A stretch of DNA of 64,000 bases from a virus: positions 1-64,000 of the IMG/VR virus record IMGVR_UViG_3300018080_000002; one strand, written 5' to 3'. Below the pieces are notes generated by a model. That model was not told the DNA's origin and did no database searches. It worked only from the letters and a program-made list of their open reading frames with translations. Position numbers and translations under genes: made by a program. Positions within the stretch are counted from its first letter, which is position 1; each line of letters opens with the position of its first letter. Positions 41,584 to 49,980 of this stretch are shown here, piece by piece.

Positions 41584-42550
41584 TTTGATTTTAGACGATT
41601 ATCGTTTTGTTGATGTCAGTAGAGTGAGTCCTGAAGCTCCATGTTTGATTGGTCTGGATAAATCTCAGGATTTGAGGCTTGGTGGTGCGGCCAACGTTGC
41701 CTGTAATATAAGACAATTGACTAACAATTTGCTGTTGGTTGGCCAGTGTGAGGAGAATGAGTATCGTCCGCTTTTGGATAAATACGATGTGGATTGTAAG
41801 ATTCTCGATGGCAAACACTCCATTAAGATGCGTTTTATTGATGAGAGAACGAACGTCCAGCTTTTTAGGTATGACATAGAAAAAGTGATTCCTCAGAACA
41901 GTCGGGATAATTTTACAAATTATGTTGATTTTGTTGATAAGATAGATTTTAAAAGCTTCAATATATGCGTAATAGTCGATTATAAAAAGGGCATGATAAG
42001 AACATGCGATATTAAAAGGCTATCTGGCAGTAAGATCAATATTGTCAGCACTAAGAATGAACGACCTCATCTGGTTTTACCAAGACCGAGACATTGGAAA
42101 CGCTTAAAAAATGCTCCTGTTAATATACTGATCTTTAATAATAAAGAATATAATGCAGCTAAGGAGATTTGGGGTTATAATTATATTATACGTACTGAGG
42201 GTGATCGTGGAATGACGATCTTTAAGGTGATTGAAGATCCTGAAGAGATAGATCACCGTGAAGATGTTCTGGCGAAAATAGATGCGATCAAGGTTGATAT
42301 TTTTGACGTTACTGGTGCTGGCGATACTGTGACAGCAGTAGTAGCATTCTGTTTGGATAAGTACGGATTCAGTGAAGAAAATTTGGTTAAGGCGTGTAGA
42401 TGCGCTAATTATGCAGCGTCTAAGGTGGTAACGATTTCAGGAACGGCGGTCGTTCAGGATAGTGTCGATGAAATCTCTGTGATGTTTGAGGGTGTGAATG
42501 AAGATAAACGTAAAGAGATCAAAGACGATTCGGAAAAATTGGGGAAGTGA
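41561..42550 (+). CDS. HldE/RfaE-type sugar kinase (PfkB family)
   Basis: 329 aa. GDLILDDYRFVDVSRVSPEAP at the start, GGAANVACN substrate motif and DVTGAGDTV with the catalytic Asp near the C-terminus mark the heptose-7-phosphate kinase domain of HldE, which makes the ADP-heptose precursor of LPS core. The usual C-terminal adenylyltransferase domain is absent. Overlaps both neighbours. A different sugar phosphate as substrate is possible. Confidence 0.75.
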   Translation: MSIVVIGDLILDDYRFVDVSRVSPEAPCLIGLDKSQDLRLGGAANVACNIRQLTNNLLLVGQCEENEYRPLLDKYDVDCKILDGKHSIKMRFIDERTNVQLFRYDIEKVIPQNSRDNFTNYVDFVDKIDFKSFNICVIVDYKKGMIRTCDIKRLSGSKINIVSTKNERPHLVLPRPRHWKRLKNAPVNILIFNNKEYNAAKEIWGYNYIIRTEGDRGMTIFKVIEDPEEIDHREDVLAKIDAIKVDIFDVTGAGDTVTAVVAFCLDKYGFSEENLVKACRCANYAASKVVTISGTAVVQDSVDEISVMFEGVNEDKRKEIKDDSEKLGK

Positions 42551-42884
42551 GGAAATCATCTGCAATAGTGAAAAATATTGCGGAAAAATTATGGTTTTGT
42601 TGAAAGATAAGTATTGTTCTCTTCATTATCATAAGCTTAAGGAAGAGGATTTTTATGTAATGGTCGGTCGTATTAAGCTTGAGATGCAGCAGAGTGACCC
42701 AGATGGTCAGCCTGTGGGTGAGAAAGCTGAAACGATTTTAGAGGTAGGCGATTCTGTAAACGTCAAGCCTGGAATGTTGCATAGATTTACTGGCTTAGAA
42801 CCAGAGAATTTATTTGTAGAATTTTCATCTCAAGATTTTGCCGAAGATAGTTACCGCATAGAGCCTAGCTGTCCTGCCGAATAA
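42498..42884 (+). CDS. cupin-domain protein (phosphomannose-isomerase-like)
   Basis: 128 aa. Metal-binding motif 1 SLHYHKLKEEDFYVMVG, Gly-rich strands, and motif 2 KPGMLHRF. Similar cupins act as sugar isomerases or epimerases or sugar-binding modules. Overlaps the kinase gene by 53 nt. Confidence 0.7.
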   Translation: MKINVKRSKTIRKNWGSEEIICNSEKYCGKIMVLLKDKYCSLHYHKLKEEDFYVMVGRIKLEMQQSDPDGQPVGEKAETILEVGDSVNVKPGMLHRFTGLEPENLFVEFSSQDFAEDSYRIEPSCPAE

Positions 42885-42937
42885 TACGTCATTGTGATAC
42901 ATTATAAATAGAGATAACAACCATACAGGAGGGTATC

Positions 42938-43558
42938 ATGTATCTAATTACAGGTATTCCGAGGAGTGGTACGTCTTTTTTACAAAGATGTTTTGATTTG
43001 TATGGTCATTCGATGAGTCCAAAATGTTATTCTGATTTTGTGCCTAGAGATCCGTTAACGTTGGCTGAACCTGTGGCTGTTGCAAGGGGAATCAGTAATG
43101 GTTGTAATCGACATGAGCTGATTGGTATTTTTGATTCAATTAAATCAAGGGCGAAGGGGTTTAGCGATGGTATTCCTGTAATGAAAACACCGCAAATGGT
43201 GTTTAGAAAACCAGAAATTGAGTATTTTGATTTTGTTATTGTATGTCTTCGTTCCATAGATGAAGGCTGGCTAGATTCAGCTAGATTTCAGAATATGCCG
43301 ATGTGGATATACAATATGAGTAATGTTGCATTTCTACGACCGTATGCGAATAGAATTAATAGATCGAATGATAAGTTGAGAGAGCTTGGTTTGATCTGGA
43401 GGCAGTGTTCTCAGGAGGTCATTAAATCTCTCGATAACAGTAAAGTTTTCATTTTTGATTTTGATAATGCCAAGGAGTCTTTTGGCAAGTTAGCCGATAG
43501 ATTCTCGATAGGGGAAGAGGTTTTTGATTCCGTCTGGCATAGGAGGAGAAAAAAATGA
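42938..43558 (+). CDS. sulfotransferase-like protein
   Basis: 206 aa. N-terminal PAPS 5'-phosphosulfate loop GIPRSGTSFLQRCF, then VMKTPQMV and the 3'-phosphate site VCLRS. This is the fold of carbohydrate sulfotransferases that use PAPS. The APS-kinase gene two genes downstream would supply PAPS, so glycan sulfation is a reasonable inference. AGGAGGG lies upstream. Confidence 0.7.
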   Translation: MYLITGIPRSGTSFLQRCFDLYGHSMSPKCYSDFVPRDPLTLAEPVAVARGISNGCNRHELIGIFDSIKSRAKGFSDGIPVMKTPQMVFRKPEIEYFDFVIVCLRSIDEGWLDSARFQNMPMWIYNMSNVAFLRPYANRINRSNDKLRELGLIWRQCSQEVIKSLDNSKVFIFDFDNAKESFGKLADRFSIGEEVFDSVWHRRRKK

Positions 43559-43737
43559 AGATAGCATTAAAGACTCTGTCTTGGCGTCTTTGTGCTACCG
43601 CTATTACTGCTATCGTAACTTGGTTTGTCACAGGTAGCGTTGACATCGCTGCTAAAGTTATGTCGGTAGAATTTATTGTTAAAATGTTTGCTTATTATGG
43701 ACATGAACATATATGGAGGAGGATAGGTAATGTCTAA
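43555..43737 (+). CDS. DUF2061 membrane protein
   Basis: 60 aa. TLSWRLCATAITAIVTW and KMFAYYGHEHIWRRI fit the DUF2061 family, small membrane proteins often found beside cysC in bacteria and phages. Overlaps both neighbours (ATGA and 8 nt). Confidence 0.75.
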   Translation: MKIALKTLSWRLCATAITAIVTWFVTGSVDIAAKVMSVEFIVKMFAYYGHEHIWRRIGNV

Positions 43738-44647
43738 GTGTCTGTTTTTAACTGGTATTCCTTGTAGTGGAAAGACCACTATAGCTAAGGAGTTGATGAA
43801 GTATTATCCTAGAGTTCAGCTCTTGGATGGTGATGAGATTCGTGACACTCCGATTTCTGCCGGAGCTGGTTTTACGCCAGAGGATCGAAAACGGCATTTG
43901 CTTCGGGTTGGATACCTGGCTAAGATGTTTGTTGATCAGGGAATTTGGACTATTTGCTCATTTGTATCGCCGTTAAAAGAGGTAAGAAATGAAATTAGAT
44001 CCATGTTTAAGGAAGGGGATTTTTTAGAAATATATGTAGATCCTGGCATCGAAGAATGTAAGAAAAGAGATGTCAAGGGAATGTATGCAAAGGCGATCAA
44101 GGGTGAAATTAAAAATTTTACGGGTATTTCGGCTCCTTATGAGGCTCCTGATAATCCAGAGTTGGTTATTGATACCAGCAAAGAATCGGAGACAGTTGAG
44201 GTAAGTGCTGCTAGAATACTCGAAATAGCGTCTCCGTTTGATGATCCTGTTAGCATTTTTATTGGCAGATGGAATGGCGTGTACCATAATGGGCATGACC
44301 ATATCGTACATGAGCCTCTGAAAAAAGGTCGTAGAGTTTTGATGTTGATTAGGAATGTTGAACCTGACGAAAAGAATCCGATGACTGCATCCGAGGTTAA
44401 GGAAATGCTTGATTTCAGGTTTCAAGATGATTCAAGAGTGGAGACAATGATCATTCCAGATGTAAAAAGTGTGGAATATGGTCGAGGCGTAGGTTATGAA
44501 GTTAATGAAATAAAAGTTGACAAGAAAATAGCCGGGATTTCTGGTACTGAATGTCGAAAATTGATTGCTGAAGGTAACGATTCTTGGAAGGAATTTGTTC
44601 CAGGTCGGATTGTAGAGTTTTTAGAGAATAAGATATCTGTTAAATGA
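43730..44647 (+). CDS. cysC: APS kinase fused to an NMNAT-like nucleotidyltransferase
   Basis: 305 aa. Residues 1-165 are APS kinase: P-loop GIPCSGKTT, LDGDEIRDT, GFTPEDRKRHLLRVG and the FTGISAPYEAPD loop. It makes PAPS from adenylyl sulfate. Residues 175-305 add a nucleotidyltransferase with HNGH in GRWNGVYHNGHDH and the ISGTECRKLIAEG end motif of NMNAT/NadM-like enzymes. The first activity would feed the sulfotransferase gene; the second substrate is unknown. A hairpin terminator follows. Confidence 0.8.
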   Translation: MSKCLFLTGIPCSGKTTIAKELMKYYPRVQLLDGDEIRDTPISAGAGFTPEDRKRHLLRVGYLAKMFVDQGIWTICSFVSPLKEVRNEIRSMFKEGDFLEIYVDPGIEECKKRDVKGMYAKAIKGEIKNFTGISAPYEAPDNPELVIDTSKESETVEVSAARILEIASPFDDPVSIFIGRWNGVYHNGHDHIVHEPLKKGRRVLMLIRNVEPDEKNPMTASEVKEMLDFRFQDDSRVETMIIPDVKSVEYGRGVGYEVNEIKVDKKIAGISGTECRKLIAEGNDSWKEFVPGRIVEFLENKISVK

Positions 44648-44654
44648 ATGTTGT

Positions 44655-44677
44655 GTGGGGAGGGAAATCTTCCCCAC
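44655..44677 (+). terminator. hairpin terminator
   Basis: GTGGGGA/TCCCCAC, 7-bp stem with a 9-nt loop, but little T-run after it. Confidence 0.45.
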
Positions 44678-44698
44678 GGTTGTTAATTGGAGTAAATT

Positions 44699-46390
44699 AT
44701 GCCTGTCACTCTTGTTATCCCCACGATAAACCAAACTCAGATGATTGATGATTGTTTAACGTCCTTTTTTAAATTTCATAAAGACGAACATGAGATAATT
44801 GTTGTTGACGATGGTAGTCCACCTGACACTCAAAAAGCGGTTCAAGCAATATGCGAGAAACATGGTGCGGATTTTTTATCAAATTCCTTTAATGTTGGAT
44901 TTTCCAATACAGTCAATCGTGGGATTGATAGAGCTACGAATGACATCGTTATTTTGGTGAACAATGATATTGTTTTTACCGAAGAAATTACGAGTAAATT
45001 TGAGAGCAGTTTCAAGAATGATGAGCGGATCGGTATCGTTGGCGGTTTATTGTTCTATCCGAACGGTACGATTCAGCATGGAGGCATATTTAGGACCGAA
45101 AGCTGGTTTATGCATAGAGCTTGGCATAAAACCCTGAAAGATTCTCCGGTGGTCAAACAGGATTGTTACATTATAGCGGTTACAGGCGCATTATTTGGCA
45201 TCAGGAAAGCGATGTCGGATAAGATAGGGGTTATGAACCCAACGTATTTCATCGCCTGTGAGGACACTGAGATGTGTCTGAGAGCGTGGAAAAATGGCTG
45301 GCGGGTTTTTTATAATGGATCGATCCAAGCGATTCATGCTGAAGGAGCCACTAGAGGCCATAACAACGAAGTCAAAATGAAAAAAGGCCGAGATTGGATG
45401 ATCAAAGAAAAGGAAACCAATCGTCGGTTTGCCCAAGATATGAAAAGATTTGATTTCAAGGTGATTGAATCTCGCATTAAAGATGCAAACTCGAATATTA
45501 GTCGAGTCAAGTTGGCTAAGTTAGATCAAGGTTGTGGAGTGGTGGGTGTTAACAGAGCGGGTGCGTTGGGAGACGTTCTCCTAACCACTGGATTGATTAG
45601 GAAATTGAAGAAAAAGTTTCCAAATTATGACATTCATGTTGCTACTGGTTGTGGCGCAGTCTTTAAAAATAATCCAAATATTAGTCGGCTGGTGAGGTCA
45701 AGGGATCAGTTAGTAGGCAATATCATTTTTGACCTGGATCTGGTTTATGAGAAATCTCCTAAAATGCCGATTGTCGAAGCATACCATCGGTCGGTTTTTG
45801 GCGATGGAGATCTGGTGTCAGATACACAGCCTGAGATGTTCCCAGATGAAAATGACGAAAAGTCTTTAATGGAAAAATTACCGCCAAGATTTTTAATTCC
45901 TCCAGTTGCAGTAGTCCATATGGGGGTTGGCTGGCCGAATAGAACATGGCAAAGGCAAAAATGGTTGAGAGTAATTGATCATTTGGTCAGTAAGGATGTT
46001 CGGATTGCGGTTGTCGGTAAGGCTGGAGATTTTAAGCCAGAGACCAAAAACAATGTTTTAAATCTGACAAATAAGCTTTCTATTCATGAGATCATGATAT
46101 TGATTCAGAAAAGCAATGTTTTTATCGGCATGGATACAGGTTTGTTGCATATAGCATCATGTACGGATACTCCTTTAGTGGGTCTATTTACGTGTGCTAA
46201 TCCGATTTATCGATTAGTTGAGAGAAAAGCTCAGAGTGTAGCATTGATTCCCAAAGTGAGTTGCCGTTTTTGTTTGCATGAAGAGGAGCCTCCTGTCACC
46301 TTTGCAGGATGTAAACGGGGGAATTATCAGTGTTTGAATGATATCACTGTAGCGGATGTTATCAAGTCTGCGAATAAGTTTTTGTTTTGA
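44699..46390 (+). CDS. GT2-GT9 fusion glycosyltransferase
   Basis: 563 aa. Residues 1-235 are a GT2 transferase: VIPTINQT, VVDDGSPPDT, LVNNDIVF (DxD-like) and EDTEMCLRAWKNGWRV. Residues 280-560 are a GT9 heptosyltransferase-like domain: GVNRAGALGDVLLTTGLIR, MGVGWPNRTWQRQKW and GMDTGLLHIA. The two would add successive sugars. The GT9 half fits the HldE-type kinase upstream, which makes a heptose precursor. Confidence 0.8.
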   Translation: MPVTLVIPTINQTQMIDDCLTSFFKFHKDEHEIIVVDDGSPPDTQKAVQAICEKHGADFLSNSFNVGFSNTVNRGIDRATNDIVILVNNDIVFTEEITSKFESSFKNDERIGIVGGLLFYPNGTIQHGGIFRTESWFMHRAWHKTLKDSPVVKQDCYIIAVTGALFGIRKAMSDKIGVMNPTYFIACEDTEMCLRAWKNGWRVFYNGSIQAIHAEGATRGHNNEVKMKKGRDWMIKEKETNRRFAQDMKRFDFKVIESRIKDANSNISRVKLAKLDQGCGVVGVNRAGALGDVLLTTGLIRKLKKKFPNYDIHVATGCGAVFKNNPNISRLVRSRDQLVGNIIFDLDLVYEKSPKMPIVEAYHRSVFGDGDLVSDTQPEMFPDENDEKSLMEKLPPRFLIPPVAVVHMGVGWPNRTWQRQKWLRVIDHLVSKDVRIAVVGKAGDFKPETKNNVLNLTNKLSIHEIMILIQKSNVFIGMDTGLLHIASCTDTPLVGLFTCANPIYRLVERKAQSVALIPKVSCRFCLHEEEPPVTFAGCKRGNYQCLNDITVADVIKSANKFLF

Positions 46391-46401
46391 TTGGTGATTT
46401 T

Positions 46402-46608
46402 ATGTTTATAGAAAAATATGTATTGATTGGTGTGATATGCCTGATCGCGGGATATTGTATTCGTGGGGTTCAATCGGCAATTGCAAAACGTCTTTTTGAA
46501 AGAAAGATGACGGTCGAAAGAGAAAAGTTAAAACAGTCTGCAATCGAGTCTGGATTTTTTGAAGCTAGAACATTACATCCAGAAAAAAAATCTAATATAA
46601 ATAATTGA
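46402..46608 (+). CDS. small membrane-anchored protein
   Basis: 68 aa. One hydrophobic helix (IEKYVLIGVICLIAGYCI) then a basic helix. Weak ribosome site. Ends the glycan module. Confidence 0.5.
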   Translation: MFIEKYVLIGVICLIAGYCIRGVQSAIAKRLFERKMTVEREKLKQSAIESGFFEARTLHPEKKSNINN

Positions 46609-46627
46609 TTTTTCAGCGATAATCGAG

Positions 46628-46656
46628 TTGACTTACGATGGTTTATTAAGTATATT
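46628..46656 (+). promoter_or_regulatory. promoter for the recombination module
   Basis: TTGACT (46628-46633), 17 nt, TATATT (46651-46656); a CGATAATCG palindrome sits just upstream. Confidence 0.6.
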
Positions 46657-46697
46657 CTTTTAGGATTATTTAATGATTCATAGTGAGGATTATTGAT

Positions 46698-47414
46698 ATG
46701 AGTTGGTATTCAACAGGTTATGAAGGAGCTTCGGCTGCTGCTAAAAAATCGGATAACAATCGTAAAATTCCTAGATTTTGGATGCCATCTGGCGTGTCTA
46801 AGGAACTTATTTTTATTGATGATGTTTGTTTTGCTATTGACGAACATAATTTAAAAATTAACGGGAATTGGGGAAATTATTATACCTGTTTGGGAAAAGA
46901 AACGGGTTGTCCTTATTGTCAATTGGGAGATCCTAAGTACACTGGATTTTTTACGGTTCTCGACTTGACTGGTTACATAGACAAGAAAGGTCAGGTTCAA
47001 GACAAGAATACGGTCAAATTATTAGCGGCTCATGCAAAGGTCGTTGAGACTATCGAATCTTTGAAAAAGATGAGAGACAATCAGTCCTTGATTGCGTGTA
47101 GGTTTCGAGTTAGCAGGAAAAATACTAAGAATGATTTTAGTACAGGCAGTTCATTTGAATTTTTGCAGGCATATGATCCACAACAGCTATTAGCGAAATA
47201 CCAGGCATATGATTATGTTGATTTGTTAAAGCCGTGGGATAGATCCTCTGCAACTAATTTGGTGTCGAGAATTATGGGTCATATTCCGAATAGCAATGGA
47301 CCGATGTATAATGCAGCACCTCAACAGCAGCAGCCACAGAATCAACAGCAGGGTAGTCCTGTTGGTCAGCCAGGTGTTGAAGGATGTCCATCGTTAGACG
47401 ATATTCCATTTTGA
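46698..47414 (+). CDS. ssDNA-binding protein (gp32-like role)
   Basis: 238 aa. IPRFWMPSG, LIFIDDVCFAI, a Cys pair with CPYC (possible zinc site near residue 75) and OB-type strands, then a Gln/Pro-rich linker and an acidic tail ending SLDDIPF, the protein-docking tail shape of SSB. It probably coats ssDNA for the helicase and recombinase encoded just downstream. A separate classic SSB gene lies at 52942, so the phage would have two. Confidence 0.65.
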   Translation: MSWYSTGYEGASAAAKKSDNNRKIPRFWMPSGVSKELIFIDDVCFAIDEHNLKINGNWGNYYTCLGKETGCPYCQLGDPKYTGFFTVLDLTGYIDKKGQVQDKNTVKLLAAHAKVVETIESLKKMRDNQSLIACRFRVSRKNTKNDFSTGSSFEFLQAYDPQQLLAKYQAYDYVDLLKPWDRSSATNLVSRIMGHIPNSNGPMYNAAPQQQQPQNQQQGSPVGQPGVEGCPSLDDIPF

Positions 47415-47428
47415 TGTAAGGTTTATTG

Positions 47429-48835
47429 ATGAAAGTTCGTATAAACTCTTTAGCTTGGCTTTCTAAGTCGTTGTTTAGTGAAGTCGATCTATATGTGTTG
47501 AAAAGAAAATTGATTATAGTCCCGAAGAAAACCTCAGAGTTTAGTGATCCCAATCCTATTCAAATGTATGCCGAAACCGATGATGAAATTGGTGTTCCGA
47601 GAGAGTATTTTTTTACGAATATAAATAGAGGGTATGAAGTAGATGATCAAACATCAATGGGTCATCCTTTTAATTCCAGTTTTGGTCCTATTAAGCTAAG
47701 AGATTACCAGATTGGTTCTGTAAATAAATTTTTAAACTATTTGAAGGATCATTTCGGGGGTAGCTTTGAAGCAGTTACCGGATTTGGAAAAACGGTCTGT
47801 GGCCTGTATATATCCAGGGAATTAGGCGGGACAACGTTGATTGTGGTCCATAAAGATTCATTAGCGCAGCAATGGATAAAAAGAATCAAAGGAGATCCAA
47901 ATGAGGATGAGCCTTTGTTGAAAAAAGGGTTTATGCCTGAAGCGTCTGTTGGTCTGGTCGGTGATGGAAAAGTTGATTATCAAGGAAAAGATTTCGTTAT
48001 CGGGATGATCCAGACATTATCTCAAAAAGAGCTGGATGATGATTTTTACTCTTATTTTCGTACAGTGATAATTGATGAGCTTCATAGATCTGGTGCTGAA
48101 AAGTGGGGTACTGTTGCTCCGAAAATAAACTCACGTTACAGGATAGGGCTTTCAGCTACTATTCGCAGAAAAGACAAAGCCGAGAACGTGTTTTTTTGGC
48201 ATATAGGGAAAATAGTAGCCAAAGGTGAAAAAGGCGGTGTTTTAGATCCTGCCATTTATTTTATGGAAACTGGATTTTCTTTGATTGAGACACCAGGATT
48301 TAACCCTGATTCATTGACGAGGGTTCAGGTTATAAGCGCATTGATAGACTCTTCATATAGAAATAGCATCATCATGACTGAAATGATGAAAGCTGTAAGG
48401 GCTAAGAGGCGTATAGTTGCTGTGAGTGATAGGGTTAAACATTTAGAGAAATTTATAATTGCTTTAAAGGCTTTTAGGGATAGGGAAAAATTAGAATTTA
48501 CCATAGGCGAATTTTACAAAGGAGGTAGACGAGTTACAAAGGAAGATTTGGCAAACGCAAAAAAACGTGATGTCGTGATGGCTACGTTTAAGATGATAGA
48601 GGATGGAGAGGACGTTAAGGAGCTGGATTGTCTCTTCATGCTTACACCATGCTCTGATCCAGAGCAACTTACAGGTCGAATTTTAAGGGACAAGGATGGC
48701 AAAAAATCTCCTGTTATAGTTGATTTTATTGACAATGATATTTTGAAGTGTCGCCAACTATATTTTTGCAGGAAACGATTTTATGCAAAAAAAGGGTGGA
48801 AAGTATATGAAGTCAAAAGAGACTCCCAAAGATAG
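47429..48835 (+). CDS. SF2 DNA helicase (UvsW/RadD-like)
   Basis: 468 aa. Q-region LRDYQIGSVNKFL, motif I VTGFGKT (about 116-122), motif Ia VVHKDSLAQQW, motif II IIDELHR (about 216), motif III GLSAT, motif VI region QLTGRILR. The DELH box and order match UvsW/XPB-type helicases that remodel forks and D-loops. ATG 47429 preferred to the preceding ATG. 15 nt after the ssDNA-binding gene. Confidence 0.8.
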   Translation: MKVRINSLAWLSKSLFSEVDLYVLKRKLIIVPKKTSEFSDPNPIQMYAETDDEIGVPREYFFTNINRGYEVDDQTSMGHPFNSSFGPIKLRDYQIGSVNKFLNYLKDHFGGSFEAVTGFGKTVCGLYISRELGGTTLIVVHKDSLAQQWIKRIKGDPNEDEPLLKKGFMPEASVGLVGDGKVDYQGKDFVIGMIQTLSQKELDDDFYSYFRTVIIDELHRSGAEKWGTVAPKINSRYRIGLSATIRRKDKAENVFFWHIGKIVAKGEKGGVLDPAIYFMETGFSLIETPGFNPDSLTRVQVISALIDSSYRNSIIMTEMMKAVRAKRRIVAVSDRVKHLEKFIIALKAFRDREKLEFTIGEFYKGGRRVTKEDLANAKKRDVVMATFKMIEDGEDVKELDCLFMLTPCSDPEQLTGRILRDKDGKKSPVIVDFIDNDILKCRQLYFCRKRFYAKKGWKVYEVKRDSQR

Positions 48836-49301
48836 GAGCCAATACTGGTCTGAATATTGGGGTAAGAATCGTGATGATATTTTAAAAAGGCGTAGAGACA
48901 GGTATAACTCTGATCCAGAATATAAAAAAAGGATGCAAGAAATCAGAAAACGCAATTATGAGAAAAACAAGGTTTTGAAAGTGAAAAAACCTGAAAGCGA
49001 TTTCGTTTCAATCAGGTCCAAGCCTATTATTTTAGAGTTAAATGGGCAAAAAATGCTCATGTATGATATCGAGTATTTTGCTAAGAAAATTGGTCGGAGT
49101 GTTGCTACAGTTAGATACTGGGAACGAAAGGGTATCCTGCCGAAAACTCCGTACAAAGGAAGTCGAAAATGCCTGTATTCTAAGGAAATGATCAAAGCAG
49201 TTTACAATGCTCTGGAGGAACAGGGATTTCCTGGTAATATAGATCTGGAAGATTTTTCGGATTATGTTTATGCCTGTTGGCAATCGTTAGAGGTTATATA
49301 G
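48807..49301 (+). CDS. MerR-type HTH protein
   Basis: 164 aa. Basic N-terminus (KNRDDILKRRRDRYNSDPEY), then a MerR-like winged HTH: YDIEYFAKKIGRSVATVRYW and ERKGILPKTPY. Likely a DNA-binding regulator or recombination accessory. Start overlaps the helicase end by 29 nt. Confidence 0.65.
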   Translation: MKSKETPKDRSQYWSEYWGKNRDDILKRRRDRYNSDPEYKKRMQEIRKRNYEKNKVLKVKKPESDFVSIRSKPIILELNGQKMLMYDIEYFAKKIGRSVATVRYWERKGILPKTPYKGSRKCLYSKEMIKAVYNALEEQGFPGNIDLEDFSDYVYACWQSLEVI

Positions 49302-49303
49302 AG

Positions 49304-49507
49304 ATGTTAAGTTTGTCGTTTGAGTATTTGTCGTATGTGTTTTTTTCGTGGTCTTTTTCGTTGTTTTTGACTAGATTGTTGACAGTCTATATGAGGATGA
49401 AATTAGTTAAAGATAAGCCAATTGGGTTTAGCTTTACTGATCCTCTTATGATATTGATTTTAGGTTTGTTTTTAAGATTTTTGTCAGAGATTGATTGGAG
49501 TATGTAA
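49304..49507 (+). CDS. small membrane protein
   Basis: 67 aa with two hydrophobic helices (residues 10-30 and 44-60). Placed between regulator and recombinase genes; unknown. Confidence 0.55.
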   Translation: MLSLSFEYLSYVFFSWSFSLFLTRLLTVYMRMKLVKDKPIGFSFTDPLMILILGLFLRFLSEIDWSM

Positions 49508-49508
49508 T

Positions 49509-49964
49509 ATGATTGATTTTGATAATCTTAAGCAGTTCGTTATTTGGCTTTTCTCGAAATTTGGCCTATCTGAGCGAGAGAAATTCAAGCAACCAGTCGC
49601 ATATGTTAAGTCTGAAAAATTTATTATTGGGTTTGATGGAAAAAAGGTTTCTGCTGGGGTTCTGGAAGATAGACAATATGATTTTGATATTGAACCAATT
49701 ATTGGTCCTCATGAAACGATCGGTCTTGGGATAGAGAGAACGATAAATATGGGTAATTATGAGTCTATCAAAATGTCGGTTTTCAGGAGTATGCCAGTAC
49801 ATCCTGGGTCAGAAAATATTGAATCGGCTTATGTAAAATGTAAGGAATGGGTAGGAGGTAAGCTGACGGATCAGGTTAAGAAAGTGGTAGATTATCGTGA
49901 TAGTAGATCAAAGCCTATTTCTAATTCTGGAGATCGAAATATTGTCAATAAAGTAACTTATTAA
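49509..49964 (+). CDS. hypothetical 151-aa protein
   Basis: Begins 1 nt after the previous stop. Beta-rich middle (YDFDIEPIIGPHETIGLGIE) and a charged tail. Not recognised; upstream of recA-like gene. Confidence 0.65.
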   Translation: MIDFDNLKQFVIWLFSKFGLSEREKFKQPVAYVKSEKFIIGFDGKKVSAGVLEDRQYDFDIEPIIGPHETIGLGIERTINMGNYESIKMSVFRSMPVHPGSENIESAYVKCKEWVGGKLTDQVKKVVDYRDSRSKPISNSGDRNIVNKVTY

Positions 49965-49980
49965 TGTGATTGGAATGATT

